Source of the DNA: a bacterium
GTDB lineage: Bacteria > Bacteroidota > Rhodothermia > Balneolales > M1805
NCBI GenBank assembly: GCA_006226965.1
Contig: SBGQ01000129.1
Coordinates: 87,202 to 127,893, forward strand
Length of the DNA: 40,692 bases
Direction: 5' to 3'
Under the pieces are notes generated by a model. That model was not told the origin of the DNA. It saw only the letters and a program-made list of their open reading frames with translations, and searched no databases. Positions 1 to 8,657 of the stretch are shown in pieces (the stretch's first letter is position 1; each line of letters starts with the position of its first letter). The translations under genes were made by a program, and so were the position numbers.

Positions 1-68
1 TCAGACTTTTCATTTTCCGTTACATACGCTCTACTCATACTAGCATAAATATCACACAAAAAAAATAA

Positions 69-116
69 TTGCGAAACCGAATAGTTGCATTTATATTTGC
101 AACCGAATAGTTTCAT
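69..116 (+). promoter_or_regulatory. Bacteroidota-type promoter with two operator-like repeats
   Basis: A TTG at 69-71 is followed after exactly 20 bases by TATATTTG at 92-99, a perfect match to the Bacteroidota -7 consensus TANNTTTG. A 16-base direct repeat AACCGAATAGTT(G/T)CAT lies at 75-90 and 101-116, one copy between the two promoter elements and one just after the -7 box. Each copy is a weak palindrome (AAC-N6-GTT). The placement suits autorepression by the ArsR-type regulator that starts at 134. The promoter match is seen directly; the operator role is inferred. Confidence 0.65.
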
Positions 117-133
117 ATAAACTAAGTAATGAA

Positions 134-454
134 ATGAGAAGAGATATTTTTCAAGCCATAGCCGATCCGACACGAAGAGCAATTATTGTCTTAATTGCAC
201 TGCAAGCCATGACTCCAAATGCGATTGCCGATAATTTTAAAACAACACGGCAAGCTGTATCAAAGCATTTACGCATTTTAACCGAATGCGAACTTGTTAA
301 ACAAGAGCAAAAAGGCAGAGAGATTTATTACTCTCTGGAAATTGACAAAATGAAAGAAATAGATATGTGGTTAGAACAATTCAGAAAGATTTGGGAAACC
401 CGATTTAACCAATTAGACAACTTATTATCAACAATTAAACAACCGAAAAAATGA
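134..454 (+). CDS. ArsR-family winged-helix transcriptional regulator
   Basis: A 106-residue protein with the compact ArsR/SmtB fold. It opens with '[14 protein letters not shown]' (residues 5-18), typical of regulators paired with SRPBCC proteins, followed by a helix-turn-helix around 28-55 ('[20 protein letters not shown]') and a wing around 56-70. No cysteine or histidine pair for metal binding is visible in the recognition region, so it is probably not a metal sensor. It overlaps the next gene by four bases (ATGA), so the two are translationally coupled. The direct repeats upstream suggest it represses its own operon. The inducing signal cannot be read from the sequence. Confidence 0.9.
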   Translation: MRRDIFQAIADPTRRAIIVLIALQAMTPNAIADNFKTTRQAVSKHLRILTECELVKQEQKGREIYYSLEIDKMKEIDMWLEQFRKIWETRFNQLDNLLSTIKQPKK

Positions 455-951
455 GCTCCTTACTTTTTGATTTCATCGTTGACAAAACGGCAAAAACGGT
501 TTTTATAACCAGAGAATTTGATGCAGAACTTCCTCTTGTTTGGGATGCCTTTACAAAACAGGAATTATTAGATCAGTGGTGGGCGCCAAAGCCTTTTACA
601 TCAAAAACGATTTCAATGGAATTTAAAGTCGGAGGTCGAAGATTTTACGCCATGGTTGGCGCTGATGGAGTCGAATTAGGCTGGCAAATTCATGATTATA
701 CTTCAATAAGTCCAAAAACTAATTTCAAATTTTTTAATGCATTTGCTGATAAAGACCAAAACTTGCATTTACCCGGGTCGAATTGGGATTTTAGTTTTAG
801 TGAGTTTGAAGGGATTACAAAAGTGAACATTACGATTTACAACGAATCTCTTGAACGTATGGTTAAGATGATTGAAATGGGCTTTAAAGAAGGTTTTACA
901 ATGACATTGAACGAGTTGGAAAACGTACTCAACAATCAAAAAAAGCATTAA
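451..951 (+). CDS. SRPBCC / AHSA1-type START-like domain protein
   Basis: A 166-residue protein of the SRPBCC superfamily, in the branch once called activator of Hsp90 ATPase homologue 1-like. Diagnostic parts are '[29 protein letters not shown]' near residues 18-46, read as the entry motif for the helix-grip cavity, and '[24 protein letters not shown]' for the long C-terminal helix. These proteins bind small hydrophobic ligands. In this arrangement, with an ArsR regulator directly upstream and overlapping by four bases, they are often assumed to handle or report the ligand that the regulator senses. The ligand is unknown and no catalytic residues are apparent. Confidence 0.85.
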   Translation: MSSLLFDFIVDKTAKTVFITREFDAELPLVWDAFTKQELLDQWWAPKPFTSKTISMEFKVGGRRFYAMVGADGVELGWQIHDYTSISPKTNFKFFNAFADKDQNLHLPGSNWDFSFSEFEGITKVNITIYNESLERMVKMIEMGFKEGFTMTLNELENVLNNQKKH

Positions 952-998
952 TTGTGCACCTTTTTTAGTTTGATGAGAACTCGCTTGTTCCTAGTTAC

Positions 999-1038
999 AA
1001 TAGTCATTAAGTTCTAATTTTAGGACTTAATGACTATT
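999..1038. terminator. 17-bp inverted repeat, possible terminator of the ArsR/SRPBCC operon
   Basis: The arms at 999-1015 and 1022-1038 pair over 17 bp with one G-U wobble, around a six-base AATTTT loop. It lies 48 bases after the SRPBCC stop codon. No run of Ts follows, so intrinsic termination is uncertain. It could instead stabilise the 3' end of the transcript. Confidence 0.4.
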
Positions 1039-1669
1039 ATTTCGACAACCAAAAAGTAAACTCACCATTTTGAGTTTCTTTTTAACTCAGATTCATTCGT
1101 ATTGGTGTTGAAACACTTGATTTAAGTAATGAAAATTTTCGAAATCCGATTTCCGCAATGTACAGAACTAGTTCTGTGGCGCTTTGTTGCTAGTTTCTAG
1201 ATGCTGTTTTTCAAATGTATGATATAGAAACCAAGGTCATTGCGGCGAAAGCCGCAATCAAGGCGTCTCTCGAAAACGTTTGTAGCAAAGCGTAGCTATA
1301 CTTGGTTGCTAGCTTTTTAAATGCCGTCTTCAATGAAATAACTTCTGATTTTGACAATTTTGTCTAAAGTTATAAGTACCTGAATAACGAATTCGTTCGT
1401 ATTTGACATCTCCCAAACCAGACTTTCCATTCGTTTTATCGTTTTCTCTCGGATTAGGGACTCTCCTGCCATAAACGACATAGTTAACGTTTATGAATCC
1501 TACTAAAAATCCCAAGCTCCAAGAGACTCCCGATGCATGGAAGTGACAGATTTTCTGTTCCCAAATCCTTACATCAACCATCAACCATTATCATCAGTTC
1601 ACTATCTTGAAAAATTCTAAAATTCAAAAGCATAAGAGAGCTTTATGCTCAACATTTTTCAAAGCTTAA

Positions 1670-1718
1670 ATCAAAAATCAGCCATCAGCAATCAGCAATC
1701 AGCAATCAACCATCAAAA
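1670..1718. repeat. Heptamer tandem repeat, ATCARNN-type (about 7 units)
   Basis: Seven consecutive 7-base units that all start with ATCA: ATCAAAA, ATCAGCC, ATCAGCA three times, ATCAACC, ATCAAAA. A shorter version (ATCAACC twice, then a degenerate unit) lies at 1573-1593. The array sits 17 bases past the mltG stop codon. Similar heptamer arrays with the same period occur inside the trp operon at 12002-12126. Confidence 0.8.
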
Positions 1719-1735
1719 ATTTCTACTATCCGAAA

Positions 1736-2797
1736 TCATTTAGCTTCATTCATTTTCTTAATGCGATATTGCTGGCGCAGCCACTTAACCCAACGCGCAC
1801 TTTTTTGTTGATGTTCTTCATAAGTAATTGAAAAATCATGCTTTCCTTCTGGTGTTGCAACCATATACATATAACGATGTACAACCGGATTCAAGACCGC
1901 ATCAATCGACTTCACATCAGGATTAGTTATCGGTCCGGGAGGCAAACCACGATATTTATACGTGTTATAAGGATGATTAATTTGGTAATCAGCATAGGTT
2001 AGACGGCGGCGTTCACCTAATGCAAAATTCACGGTCGGGTCGGCTTGTAATGGCCATTTTTTTCGTAAACGATTCAAATACAAACCAGCAATCATGGGTT
2101 TTTCTTCATCGTTGCCTGCTTCCCATTGCACAATAGAAGCGAGTGTTAAAACTTCGTCGGAACTCAAATTCTGTGGAATCGAACCTTCTTTGGATTCTAT
2201 CGTTTTCATTGCCAAAGACTGAGTTTCTTGTATCACTTGTTTAGGTGAATAGGTCCAAAACATGGAATACGTTTCCGGTGTAAGTCTGGAAATCACATTT
2301 TCAGGTGTTAAGCCTAATTCTGCAAGTTTAATTTCACTGTGAACAAAATCAGAAAACTCCTGTTCTGAAAATCGAAATGAATCACTTATTTCTAGTATGA
2401 GTTTCTCGATAGATTGTCCGGGTAAAATAGTTAGCCTAATCGGGTCTTGATGCCCCAAACCCGGCTTTGAAATCATATCACCGACTTTATAATTCCCTCT
2501 TTTTAAAACATAATGTCCGGCTTGCACTTGTCTGAACCCTTCCAGTTTCGCAGTCCAAACAAAACTCTTCGTATTTCTTACCAAACCAAGCTCTTGAAGC
2601 TGTTTTGCAAACTGCTCAATCGATTTTTTTTCTTGAATAAAGACAGATGTATTTGCCGAAACGGTTACTGCATAGGGATTTTCGAGACGAAACCACCTTA
2701 CTGAACTCACAATTAATAAAGAAATCACAAAAAGTGACGAAAAAACAAGCGTTTCGTTTTTGTTCAAAGGCCAATATGACTTAATTTCCATCTGCAT
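1736..2797 (-). CDS. mltG: Endolytic murein transglycosylase MltG (YceG-like)
   Basis: A 353-residue MltG homologue, the inner-membrane enzyme that cleaves nascent peptidoglycan glycan strands and is thought to end their synthesis. One transmembrane helix lies near residues 15-31 and the rest is periplasmic. The YceG core is clear: 'LASIVQWEAG' carries the conserved glutamate, followed by 'IAGLYLNRL', 'LQADPTVNFALG', 'YNTYKYRGLPPGPITNP' and the terminal 'HDFSITYEEH'. Length is normal for the family. The start used gives MQMEIK; a second ATG two codons later is equally possible. It is divergent from the large gene that starts 56 bases away. The downstream end runs into a heptamer repeat and no clear terminator is visible. 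Confidence 0.95.
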   Translation of the reverse strand: MQMEIKSYWPLNKNETLVFSSLFVISLLIVSSVRWFRLENPYAVTVSANTSVFIQEKKSIEQFAKQLQELGLVRNTKSFVWTAKLEGFRQVQAGHYVLKRGNYKVGDMISKPGLGHQDPIRLTILPGQSIEKLILEISDSFRFSEQEFSDFVHSEIKLAELGLTPENVISRLTPETYSMFWTYSPKQVIQETQSLAMKTIESKEGSIPQNLSSDEVLTLASIVQWEAGNDEEKPMIAGLYLNRLRKKWPLQADPTVNFALGERRRLTYADYQINHPYNTYKYRGLPPGPITNPDVKSIDAVLNPVVHRYMYMVATPEGKHDFSITYEEHQQKSARWVKWLRQQYRIKKMNEAK

Positions 2798-2852
2798 TTG
2801 TTTGCTGTCGGGAACTAAAATAAACGATTTTTTCGCATTACGCTTATACTAC

Positions 2853-5800
2853 ATGGCCATATTTGAAAGCACTTCGTATTTAATTAAAGCTGATTCTGAT
2901 TTTGACTGGGATTTATCCAGCTTTGAGAGTGACGCACTTTACCAATCCTTAGTTGTTAAAAAACAAGCAATTCCGCTAACAGGAAAAGCACCGGCACAAC
3001 CCAAAGCGAGTATGGGTTTTGGTTTGAAAAAAAAACCTGTAGAAACAGAATCCGACACGGCAACTAATCAACATTTAGTTTTTGATTTAGATTCGAATGC
3101 GCTAAGCACTGAACTACTTAATCAATTTAAAAGAGCACATCGCGACCGATTAAATAAACAAGCTTTTTGTTTTATTATCGGACTTGGAAGTTTAAAAAAA
3201 GCTGGAAAATCTCGTCCTGTTTTATGTATTCCTGTTCATCTAGTGAACGATCCTGCTTTAGAAATACCGTTTTGTTTTGCATGGTCTGACCAATTACCCT
3301 TTCTTCACCATGAAGTAATTGATTGGCTTGCAGAAGCTGATTCACCCATTCCGCAGTTGCCGGATGTTCTTTCAGATATTTCCGTGAAAAATTTCTTTCA
3401 TGATTTAACCTATAAACTAAATGCTGAATCGGGATTAACGTTCACAGAAGCGGTAAAAACGCAACGTATCCATTTTGAATACAAACACGCTGAATTTGAA
3501 GACTTAGCAGAGATTCCACTTTTAAACAATTATGACGACAGTTTTACTCATACCAGAATAACAGGAAGTGATGCTTTAGCTAAGTCATACGCCGTTAAAG
3601 ATATCAACAGAAAAATTTCTACTTCTATTTCGGCAAAGGATATACAGTCTTTTGTACATAATCTTGCGGTACATAAAAGCTTAGAAAAACCGGTAATTAT
3701 TACTTCTGCACAGGCGGGACAATTACGTTCCATTAGAAAAGAATTACACGATGTTGCCCCTGTACTTTCGCTTTTTGATCATCTTGAGCCGGAAAATTTA
3801 ATTGATGAGCTCATCACTCTTTTTGAAAATACTCCCGAAGTTGAAGCGATAAAAGCTCCCCAACTCCATGTAACTGAAATAGTAGAACGTTTACATGAAT
3901 ACGACGATGCATTAAACGGTGCTCATGAAGATGAATTCGGCTCACCGGCTGAAATCATGGCATTTCTTTTAAAAACAAAAGTTACAAGTACGTATAAACC
4001 CCATTTACATGAATACCATGGCTTAACAGCATCAATTCTTAATCAGCGAAAGTTATTGATTAAGCAATTGTTGAAATTACAGGGCTCAATGACACCACAT
4101 CCTGTTTGGGATAAAGCTGAACCAACCTTAAACCATGCGGAAATGGTTGAAGAATTGGAAAAAGCATCGTTGAAACTATCTAATGTGCATCGCCATATTA
4201 AAGAACTCACCCAAAAATCGAAAGATATGCTTGGGGTTTCATTCCCTGACAATCCCGAAGAATTGGAAAAATTCATAAAAAAGCTGCACATACTTGAAGA
4301 CATTCCTCAGTTTGAACGCCACCAACTCGATCAAAACTGGTATCCTATCCCTGATGTTATTCCGCCGGCTTTCGATCAAATCCACAAAGTAAAACAAGAG
4401 CTGGAGAAGCTTAAGCCGTACTTCCATCTCGAAATTGTGAACGAACCGCTTGAAAACTTAATTCCTGAGTTGGAGGCATTATCACACAGCCCCAAACGAT
4501 ATGTTGATTGGAATTACAGACAACATGCCAAACGTTTATTGGGTTATGCACGTGCAAACACGCAGAAATTCGACCATGCCTATATCGCGCACTTGAGAGA
4601 TGTTGTTAAAGTGCAGAAAGAAATGGCGAAGTTAAGCGAACATGGTAAACTTGTTGCTCGCTATTTTGGCTCATATTGGAACGGATTAGAAACCGACGAA
4701 CCTTTCCTGAAAAAACAAATGGTTTGGATGGAAGGATTTTCTAAGTTAAAACTGGAATACATTGAAGAGAATATTGACCAATTAAAGCGTCTAATACTCA
4801 GAAAAGACACGCAACGTGCTGTAAGTACAATTAAAGACTTACGAAATTATCTAATAGAAAAACACGAAACAGAAAATCACATTTGTGAAATAATGGGGAT
4901 AAAACATTTTCTGTTAGTTAAACTATTAGAGGAATCTGAGTTTGATATTAAAACCTTTTTTGATGATTTAATTGAAAACAGTGAGAGTCTGAAACAACGA
5001 GCCATGCTTCACAGACTCAAAGAAAGTGAGAATGCTAAACGTTTAGAACGTTTTATAGAGCATATCATCGAACATGCTATTCCATTTAATGATGCCGCAG
5101 ATCGATACGAACACGCCATGTTGGTTGCGTCTTTAAAAAAAATGGAAGATGAACGAGATATTCTCTCCCACTTAGAGATTTCTGATATCAAACAAATGCT
5201 CGATTTATTAAAAGAGCAATACCATTCTTTATGCGAATATGGAGTGTTCAAAAAAATGGAACACTATGTTTCGATTAGGAAACAACCATCAATCAAAAAG
5301 AGATTTAAAGAGCAAATTGCGCAACTAAAACAACTTCGAGATTCTGACAGAATGCCTCATACACAGGTAATTCTTCAATTGGTTAAAGACATTTTGCAAC
5401 AGTTGCAAACTATTGTTTTATGTACACCCGACCAACTTGCACAAACCTTGCAATTAATTGATGCTCACGTAATTACAACCACCAAATTAGAAGCTCCAAA
5501 TCCATTTAGTAATCTGTGGCTTTATATAAAAGAAGTCCCCGAAACAGCAAAAAACTATCCCATCGCTTTCGAAATACAAGAAACACCCAAAGCAGCACAA
5601 ATTAAGGGTGAAGTAGCTACGGACTTCATCATAAAGCAGTTCGAAATTGCAGGAAAAACTAATCTAATGTGGGTTTTTGAATCTGATAAAGCTGAAAACG
5701 CATTTTGGCATAAAGTCACCCATTCCGCGATTGATTTCAAGACCTGGACAAAAGCACTTAACGATGGTATGATTCAATGCACTACTTTCGTTGAATCCGA

Positions 5801-7085
5801 TTTAGAAGATGTAACATTCCCGTTTTTTGATGTTACTGTAGTTGATTTTTCATTTGTTGACCCCAAAGCAAATCCATTTGCGCTCAAGAAATCATCTCCA
5901 AAAATTCTCACGGATTCTGCGAAGCGTTTAAGCAAACTCGGTTTTGAGATTCTCCTCGTAAAAAACGAAGGTGATAAATCGGATGATGTAAAAAAGAAAA
6001 CCGAAGTATTACAAGATGAGCTAAGCTGGAAATTAAAAGATGAAACCTTGTTTGCATCTCAACTGAAAAAAGCCACTTTCTTGGAAGAAAATCCGGTAAA
6101 ATCGTTGGGTGAATTATCCGGTTTTGTTGCCACATTGGACGGACGAGTAGCCTCTGTTTGGTCTGATTACGCACTTAGCGAAGGCGAACACATCTTCACC
6201 TCTTTCCATGATTCTTTGATTTGGGATGCAAGCATTTATAACCCGATTCGAAAACTCTACAAAAAAGCTGATTCGCTTATTCTGGATTCGATGAATTTCA
6301 TTAAAAACGAACCGGAAGAAAAATCTAAGCCGAAAAAGAAGAAACAACAATCAACCAAAGCAGATGAGTCTGTAACGGTAACATCAGCGAAAACGGAAAC
6401 TGAAAAGCCTAAACCGGCTACAGTAAGTATTTCTGATCCGTTTTCATTTCCCGATGTACCTATGGAATTTACGTTCACACAAATCAATAATCCTTCGAAA
6501 GCAGTTAAACCCAAACTCAATAAACTGCCTAGAATTAAGTCTTTCGCACCGTTCGATGTTCAGCCTATGGGCGAAGCAGACGAGTTTTTCACAGTAACCG
6601 CTCGTTCGCTCAAAAAAGGAATTTTAGAAATCGTAAAAGCGGAATCTCCGATAAATTGGCACCGTTTAACACGCCTGTTGATTTCCGGTTGGAAAATGGA
6701 ACGTCTTAATGAAAACGCACTCACCATCACCAAAAAACTATTAGCTGAATTAGCTGAAAAAGGCGAAGTAGGTGTAAAAGAAGGTGTGATTTACGAAACC
6801 ACCGATTTTAAATTTACGATTCGTTCCCGCGCTGATTTGCAAGATTTTAATGCCGAAGAAATTCCGATGGTGGAATTGGAAATGGCGTTATTTCTCGTTT
6901 TAGACCAATATCATCCGCTAAAAATGGAAGATTTATTAAAAGCGGCTTCTTTCCTTTTAGGTTTTGATGAGTTGACTCAACCCATGGAAACCGTTCTTAA
7001 ACGCGCATTGATAAAGATGGGAATGGAAGACGTTGTTTGCGTGAGTGAAGCAGGATTCCAGTTAACCCGTCCGATTTTATTATAA
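2853..7085 (+). CDS. Large DUF4011/DUF3320 helicase-like protein with a degenerate ATPase site
   Basis: A 1410-residue protein. I use the ATG at 2853 because the earlier in-frame ATG at 2760 lies inside mltG. Residues ~85-135 ('LLNQFKRAHRD', 'IIGLGSL', 'VLCIPVHL') resemble the DUF4011 entry domain of large superfamily-1 helicases. Residues ~253-300 align with their Walker A region and following strand ('PVIITSAQ', 'IRKEL'), but the GPPGTGKS loop is replaced by 'STSISAKD'. Residues ~604-626 match the family's 'FG..W.G..TD' segment. At ~991-1001 the Walker B segment DLVIFDEAS is replaced by 'DVTVVDFSF'. A Lys/Pro-rich linker (~1160-1200) leads to a DUF3320-like end ('ILEIVKAESPINWHRL'). It has long helical stretches and no membrane segment. 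The reading is a pseudo-helicase or scaffold. It overlaps the next gene by one base. Confidence 0.65.
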   Translation: MAIFESTSYLIKADSDFDWDLSSFESDALYQSLVVKKQAIPLTGKAPAQPKASMGFGLKKKPVETESDTATNQHLVFDLDSNALSTELLNQFKRAHRDRLNKQAFCFIIGLGSLKKAGKSRPVLCIPVHLVNDPALEIPFCFAWSDQLPFLHHEVIDWLAEADSPIPQLPDVLSDISVKNFFHDLTYKLNAESGLTFTEAVKTQRIHFEYKHAEFEDLAEIPLLNNYDDSFTHTRITGSDALAKSYAVKDINRKISTSISAKDIQSFVHNLAVHKSLEKPVIITSAQAGQLRSIRKELHDVAPVLSLFDHLEPENLIDELITLFENTPEVEAIKAPQLHVTEIVERLHEYDDALNGAHEDEFGSPAEIMAFLLKTKVTSTYKPHLHEYHGLTASILNQRKLLIKQLLKLQGSMTPHPVWDKAEPTLNHAEMVEELEKASLKLSNVHRHIKELTQKSKDMLGVSFPDNPEELEKFIKKLHILEDIPQFERHQLDQNWYPIPDVIPPAFDQIHKVKQELEKLKPYFHLEIVNEPLENLIPELEALSHSPKRYVDWNYRQHAKRLLGYARANTQKFDHAYIAHLRDVVKVQKEMAKLSEHGKLVARYFGSYWNGLETDEPFLKKQMVWMEGFSKLKLEYIEENIDQLKRLILRKDTQRAVSTIKDLRNYLIEKHETENHICEIMGIKHFLLVKLLEESEFDIKTFFDDLIENSESLKQRAMLHRLKESENAKRLERFIEHIIEHAIPFNDAADRYEHAMLVASLKKMEDERDILSHLEISDIKQMLDLLKEQYHSLCEYGVFKKMEHYVSIRKQPSIKKRFKEQIAQLKQLRDSDRMPHTQVILQLVKDILQQLQTIVLCTPDQLAQTLQLIDAHVITTTKLEAPNPFSNLWLYIKEVPETAKNYPIAFEIQETPKAAQIKGEVATDFIIKQFEIAGKTNLMWVFESDKAENAFWHKVTHSAIDFKTWTKALNDGMIQCTTFVESDLEDVTFPFFDVTVVDFSFVDPKANPFALKKSSPKILTDSAKRLSKLGFEILLVKNEGDKSDDVKKKTEVLQDELSWKLKDETLFASQLKKATFLEENPVKSLGELSGFVATLDGRVASVWSDYALSEGEHIFTSFHDSLIWDASIYNPIRKLYKKADSLILDSMNFIKNEPEEKSKPKKKKQQSTKADESVTVTSAKTETEKPKPATVSISDPFSFPDVPMEFTFTQINNPSKAVKPKLNKLPRIKSFAPFDVQPMGEADEFFTVTARSLKKGILEIVKAESPINWHRLTRLLISGWKMERLNENALTITKKLLAELAEKGEVGVKEGVIYETTDFKFTIRSRADLQDFNAEEIPMVELEMALFLVLDQYHPLKMEDLLKAASFLLGFDELTQPMETVLKRALIKMGMEDVVCVSEAGFQLTRPILL

Positions 7086-7624
7086 TGAATACGTATGTTG
7101 CTTGGCTTCGCGGAATAAATGTTGGCGGACACCATAAAGTTCCGATGAAAGACCTAAAATCCCTTTTAGAAAAATTGGGATTTAGTGATGTAAAAACCCT
7201 CTTAAACTCCGGGAATGTCGTTTTTAAGTCTGAAATATCCAATGAAAAAGAACTTGAAAACGTGTTGGAAAATGAATTTAAAATATATTTCGGGTTCCCA
7301 ATTTCAACCATAGTTTGCCCCAAAGAACAGATTCAGAATCTTATTAGCTTGAACCCGTTTGCGAACATCAAACTCACTCCTGATTTACGCTTTTACATTT
7401 CATTTTTAAAAGAACTTCCTACAATTAAGCTCGAATTCCCTTGGATTTCAGATGACAAATCGTTCCAAATTATAGTCGTGATTAGCAAGATGATAGTCAG
7501 TTATTTGGATGTTTCTGTTAGTAAAACAACTAAAGGAATGGAATCGATGGAAAAGATGTACGGTAAACAGATTACTACCAGAAATTGGAATACGATTGAA
7601 AAGATTGCTGCATTGATGGGCTGA
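7085..7624 (+). CDS. DUF1697 family protein
   Basis: A 179-residue member of the DUF1697 family, recognised by the opening 'YVAWLRGINVGGHHKVPMKD', then 'LLNSGNVVF' near residues 40-48, and the closing 'KQITTRNWNTIEKIAALM', where the TTRNWNT box is the family signature. Length is normal. The function is not established; the fold has no known catalytic centre. The start codon overlaps the stop of the preceding large gene (TAATG), so they are probably co-transcribed. Confidence 0.92.
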   Translation: MNTYVAWLRGINVGGHHKVPMKDLKSLLEKLGFSDVKTLLNSGNVVFKSEISNEKELENVLENEFKIYFGFPISTIVCPKEQIQNLISLNPFANIKLTPDLRFYISFLKELPTIKLEFPWISDDKSFQIIVVISKMIVSYLDVSVSKTTKGMESMEKMYGKQITTRNWNTIEKIAALMG

Positions 7625-7675
7625 TTTGCTATAAACTAAGCATATGAATCAAAACTATTAAATATTTTATTCGAG

Positions 7676-8593
7676 ATGATACCTGATTACCAAACAATAA
7701 TGTTGCCGCTCTTAAGATTAACTAGCGACAATAACATTCATAAATTTAGACAAGTTGTTGATTCACTCGCGACTCATTTTCAGCTTACTGATGAAGAAAA
7801 AAAAGAGTTATTACCAAGTGGTAATCAAGCAATATTTGACAATAGAGTTGGTTGGGCTCGTTTTTATTTAGCAAAAGCCAATTTACTCCAATCTGAAAAA
7901 AGAGGTAAACTTCAAATAACACAACAGGGGTTAAACTTTATTAAAACCAACCCCAAAAAGCTTCGAACTAAAGACTTAGAAAATTTTAGTGCATTTAGAG
8001 AATTCAAGTCGTCTATAGATAAACGTAATCATTCTAATTCACTCAATATTGAAGACTTAAAAAATGAAGAAATAGAACGAACGCCTGAAGAAGCACTTGA
8101 ATATGCTTATCAAAAATTAAAGAATGATTTATCTAGAGATTTATTAGATACAATTAAAAATTGTTCACCATCATTTTTTGAAAGATTAGTCATCGACCTG
8201 TTAACAAAAATGGGGTATGGAGGTTCTAGGCAAGATGCTGGCAGGGCACTTGGGAAATCTGGAGATGGTGGAATTGATGGAATAATCAAAGAAGATAAAC
8301 TAGGACTCGATACAATTTATATTCAGGCAAAACGATGGGAAAATACTGTCCCAGTTAGAGAGATTAGAGATTTTGCAGGTGCTTTATTATCTAAAAAAGC
8401 ACGTAAAGGTATCTTTATTACAACTTCAAATTTTCCTAAAAGCGCATTCGATTTTGTTGAAAGTATTGAGCACAAAATTATTCTTATCAACGGGGAAAGG
8501 TTAACAGATTTGATGTTTGAATTCAATGTAGGATTATCTATACAATCGGCTTATGAATTAAAAAGAATTGATTCTGACTACTTTGATGAATAG
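7676..8593 (+). CDS. Mrr-family restriction endonuclease (type IV-like)
   Basis: A 305-residue protein with the Mrr two-domain layout. Residues ~5-92 form the N-terminal winged-helix DNA-binding domain ('MLPLLRL', 'NRVGWARFYLAKANLL', 'ITQQGLNFI'). Residues ~165-290 form the PD-(D/E)XK nuclease core: E170 in 'FFERLVIDLL', D201 in 'GDGGIDGII', and Q217 and K219 in 'IYIQAKRW'. All key residues are present, so the enzyme should be active. Mrr proteins cut DNA carrying modified bases. No methyltransferase or specificity gene is adjacent, as expected for a modification-dependent enzyme. It starts 51 bases after the DUF1697 gene. Confidence 0.92.
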   Translation: MIPDYQTIMLPLLRLTSDNNIHKFRQVVDSLATHFQLTDEEKKELLPSGNQAIFDNRVGWARFYLAKANLLQSEKRGKLQITQQGLNFIKTNPKKLRTKDLENFSAFREFKSSIDKRNHSNSLNIEDLKNEEIERTPEEALEYAYQKLKNDLSRDLLDTIKNCSPSFFERLVIDLLTKMGYGGSRQDAGRALGKSGDGGIDGIIKEDKLGLDTIYIQAKRWENTVPVREIRDFAGALLSKKARKGIFITTSNFPKSAFDFVESIEHKIILINGERLTDLMFEFNVGLSIQSAYELKRIDSDYFDE

Positions 8594-8623
8594 AATAAAA
8601 TGACATTAATATTTTGTTCAAAC

Positions 8624-8651
8624 AAAAAAGGGTGATTTCTCACCCTTTTTT
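8624..8651. terminator. Bidirectional intrinsic terminator
   Basis: A 12-bp stem with arms at 8624-8635 (A6 then GGGTGA) and 8640-8651 (TCACCC then T6), around a four-base loop. A/T runs on both sides let it work for the mrr gene on the plus strand and for the membrane protein at the end of the trp cluster on the minus strand. Confidence 0.9.
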
Positions 8652-8657
8652 ATTCTC

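Larger units (their letters stand above)
952..1735. other. Gene-free intergenic region with inverted, direct and heptamer repeats
   Basis: No convincing gene was found in these 784 bases. Visible elements are a 17-bp inverted repeat (999-1038), a perfect 16-bp palindrome (1162-1177), an 8-bp stem with a GAAA loop (1239-1258), an imperfect ~31-base direct repeat (1186-1217 and 1305-1335) and heptamer repeats (1573-1593 and 1670-1718). A minus-strand open frame of 84 codons at 1330-1584 has no recognisable domain and runs into the repeats, so I do not call it a gene. The region may hold a structured RNA or decayed mobile DNA. Confidence 0.6.

Noticed and set aside
1330-1584. Minus-strand open frame of 84 codons in the mltG-upstream spacer
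   Set aside because: No recognisable domain, unusual composition, and its start lies in heptamer-like repeats; best seen as chance or debris.
2760-2852. Upstream in-frame ATG extending the large helicase-like protein by 31 residues
   Set aside because: It would overlap the mltG start on the other strand and lies before the family's N-terminus; the ATG at 2853 is preferred.
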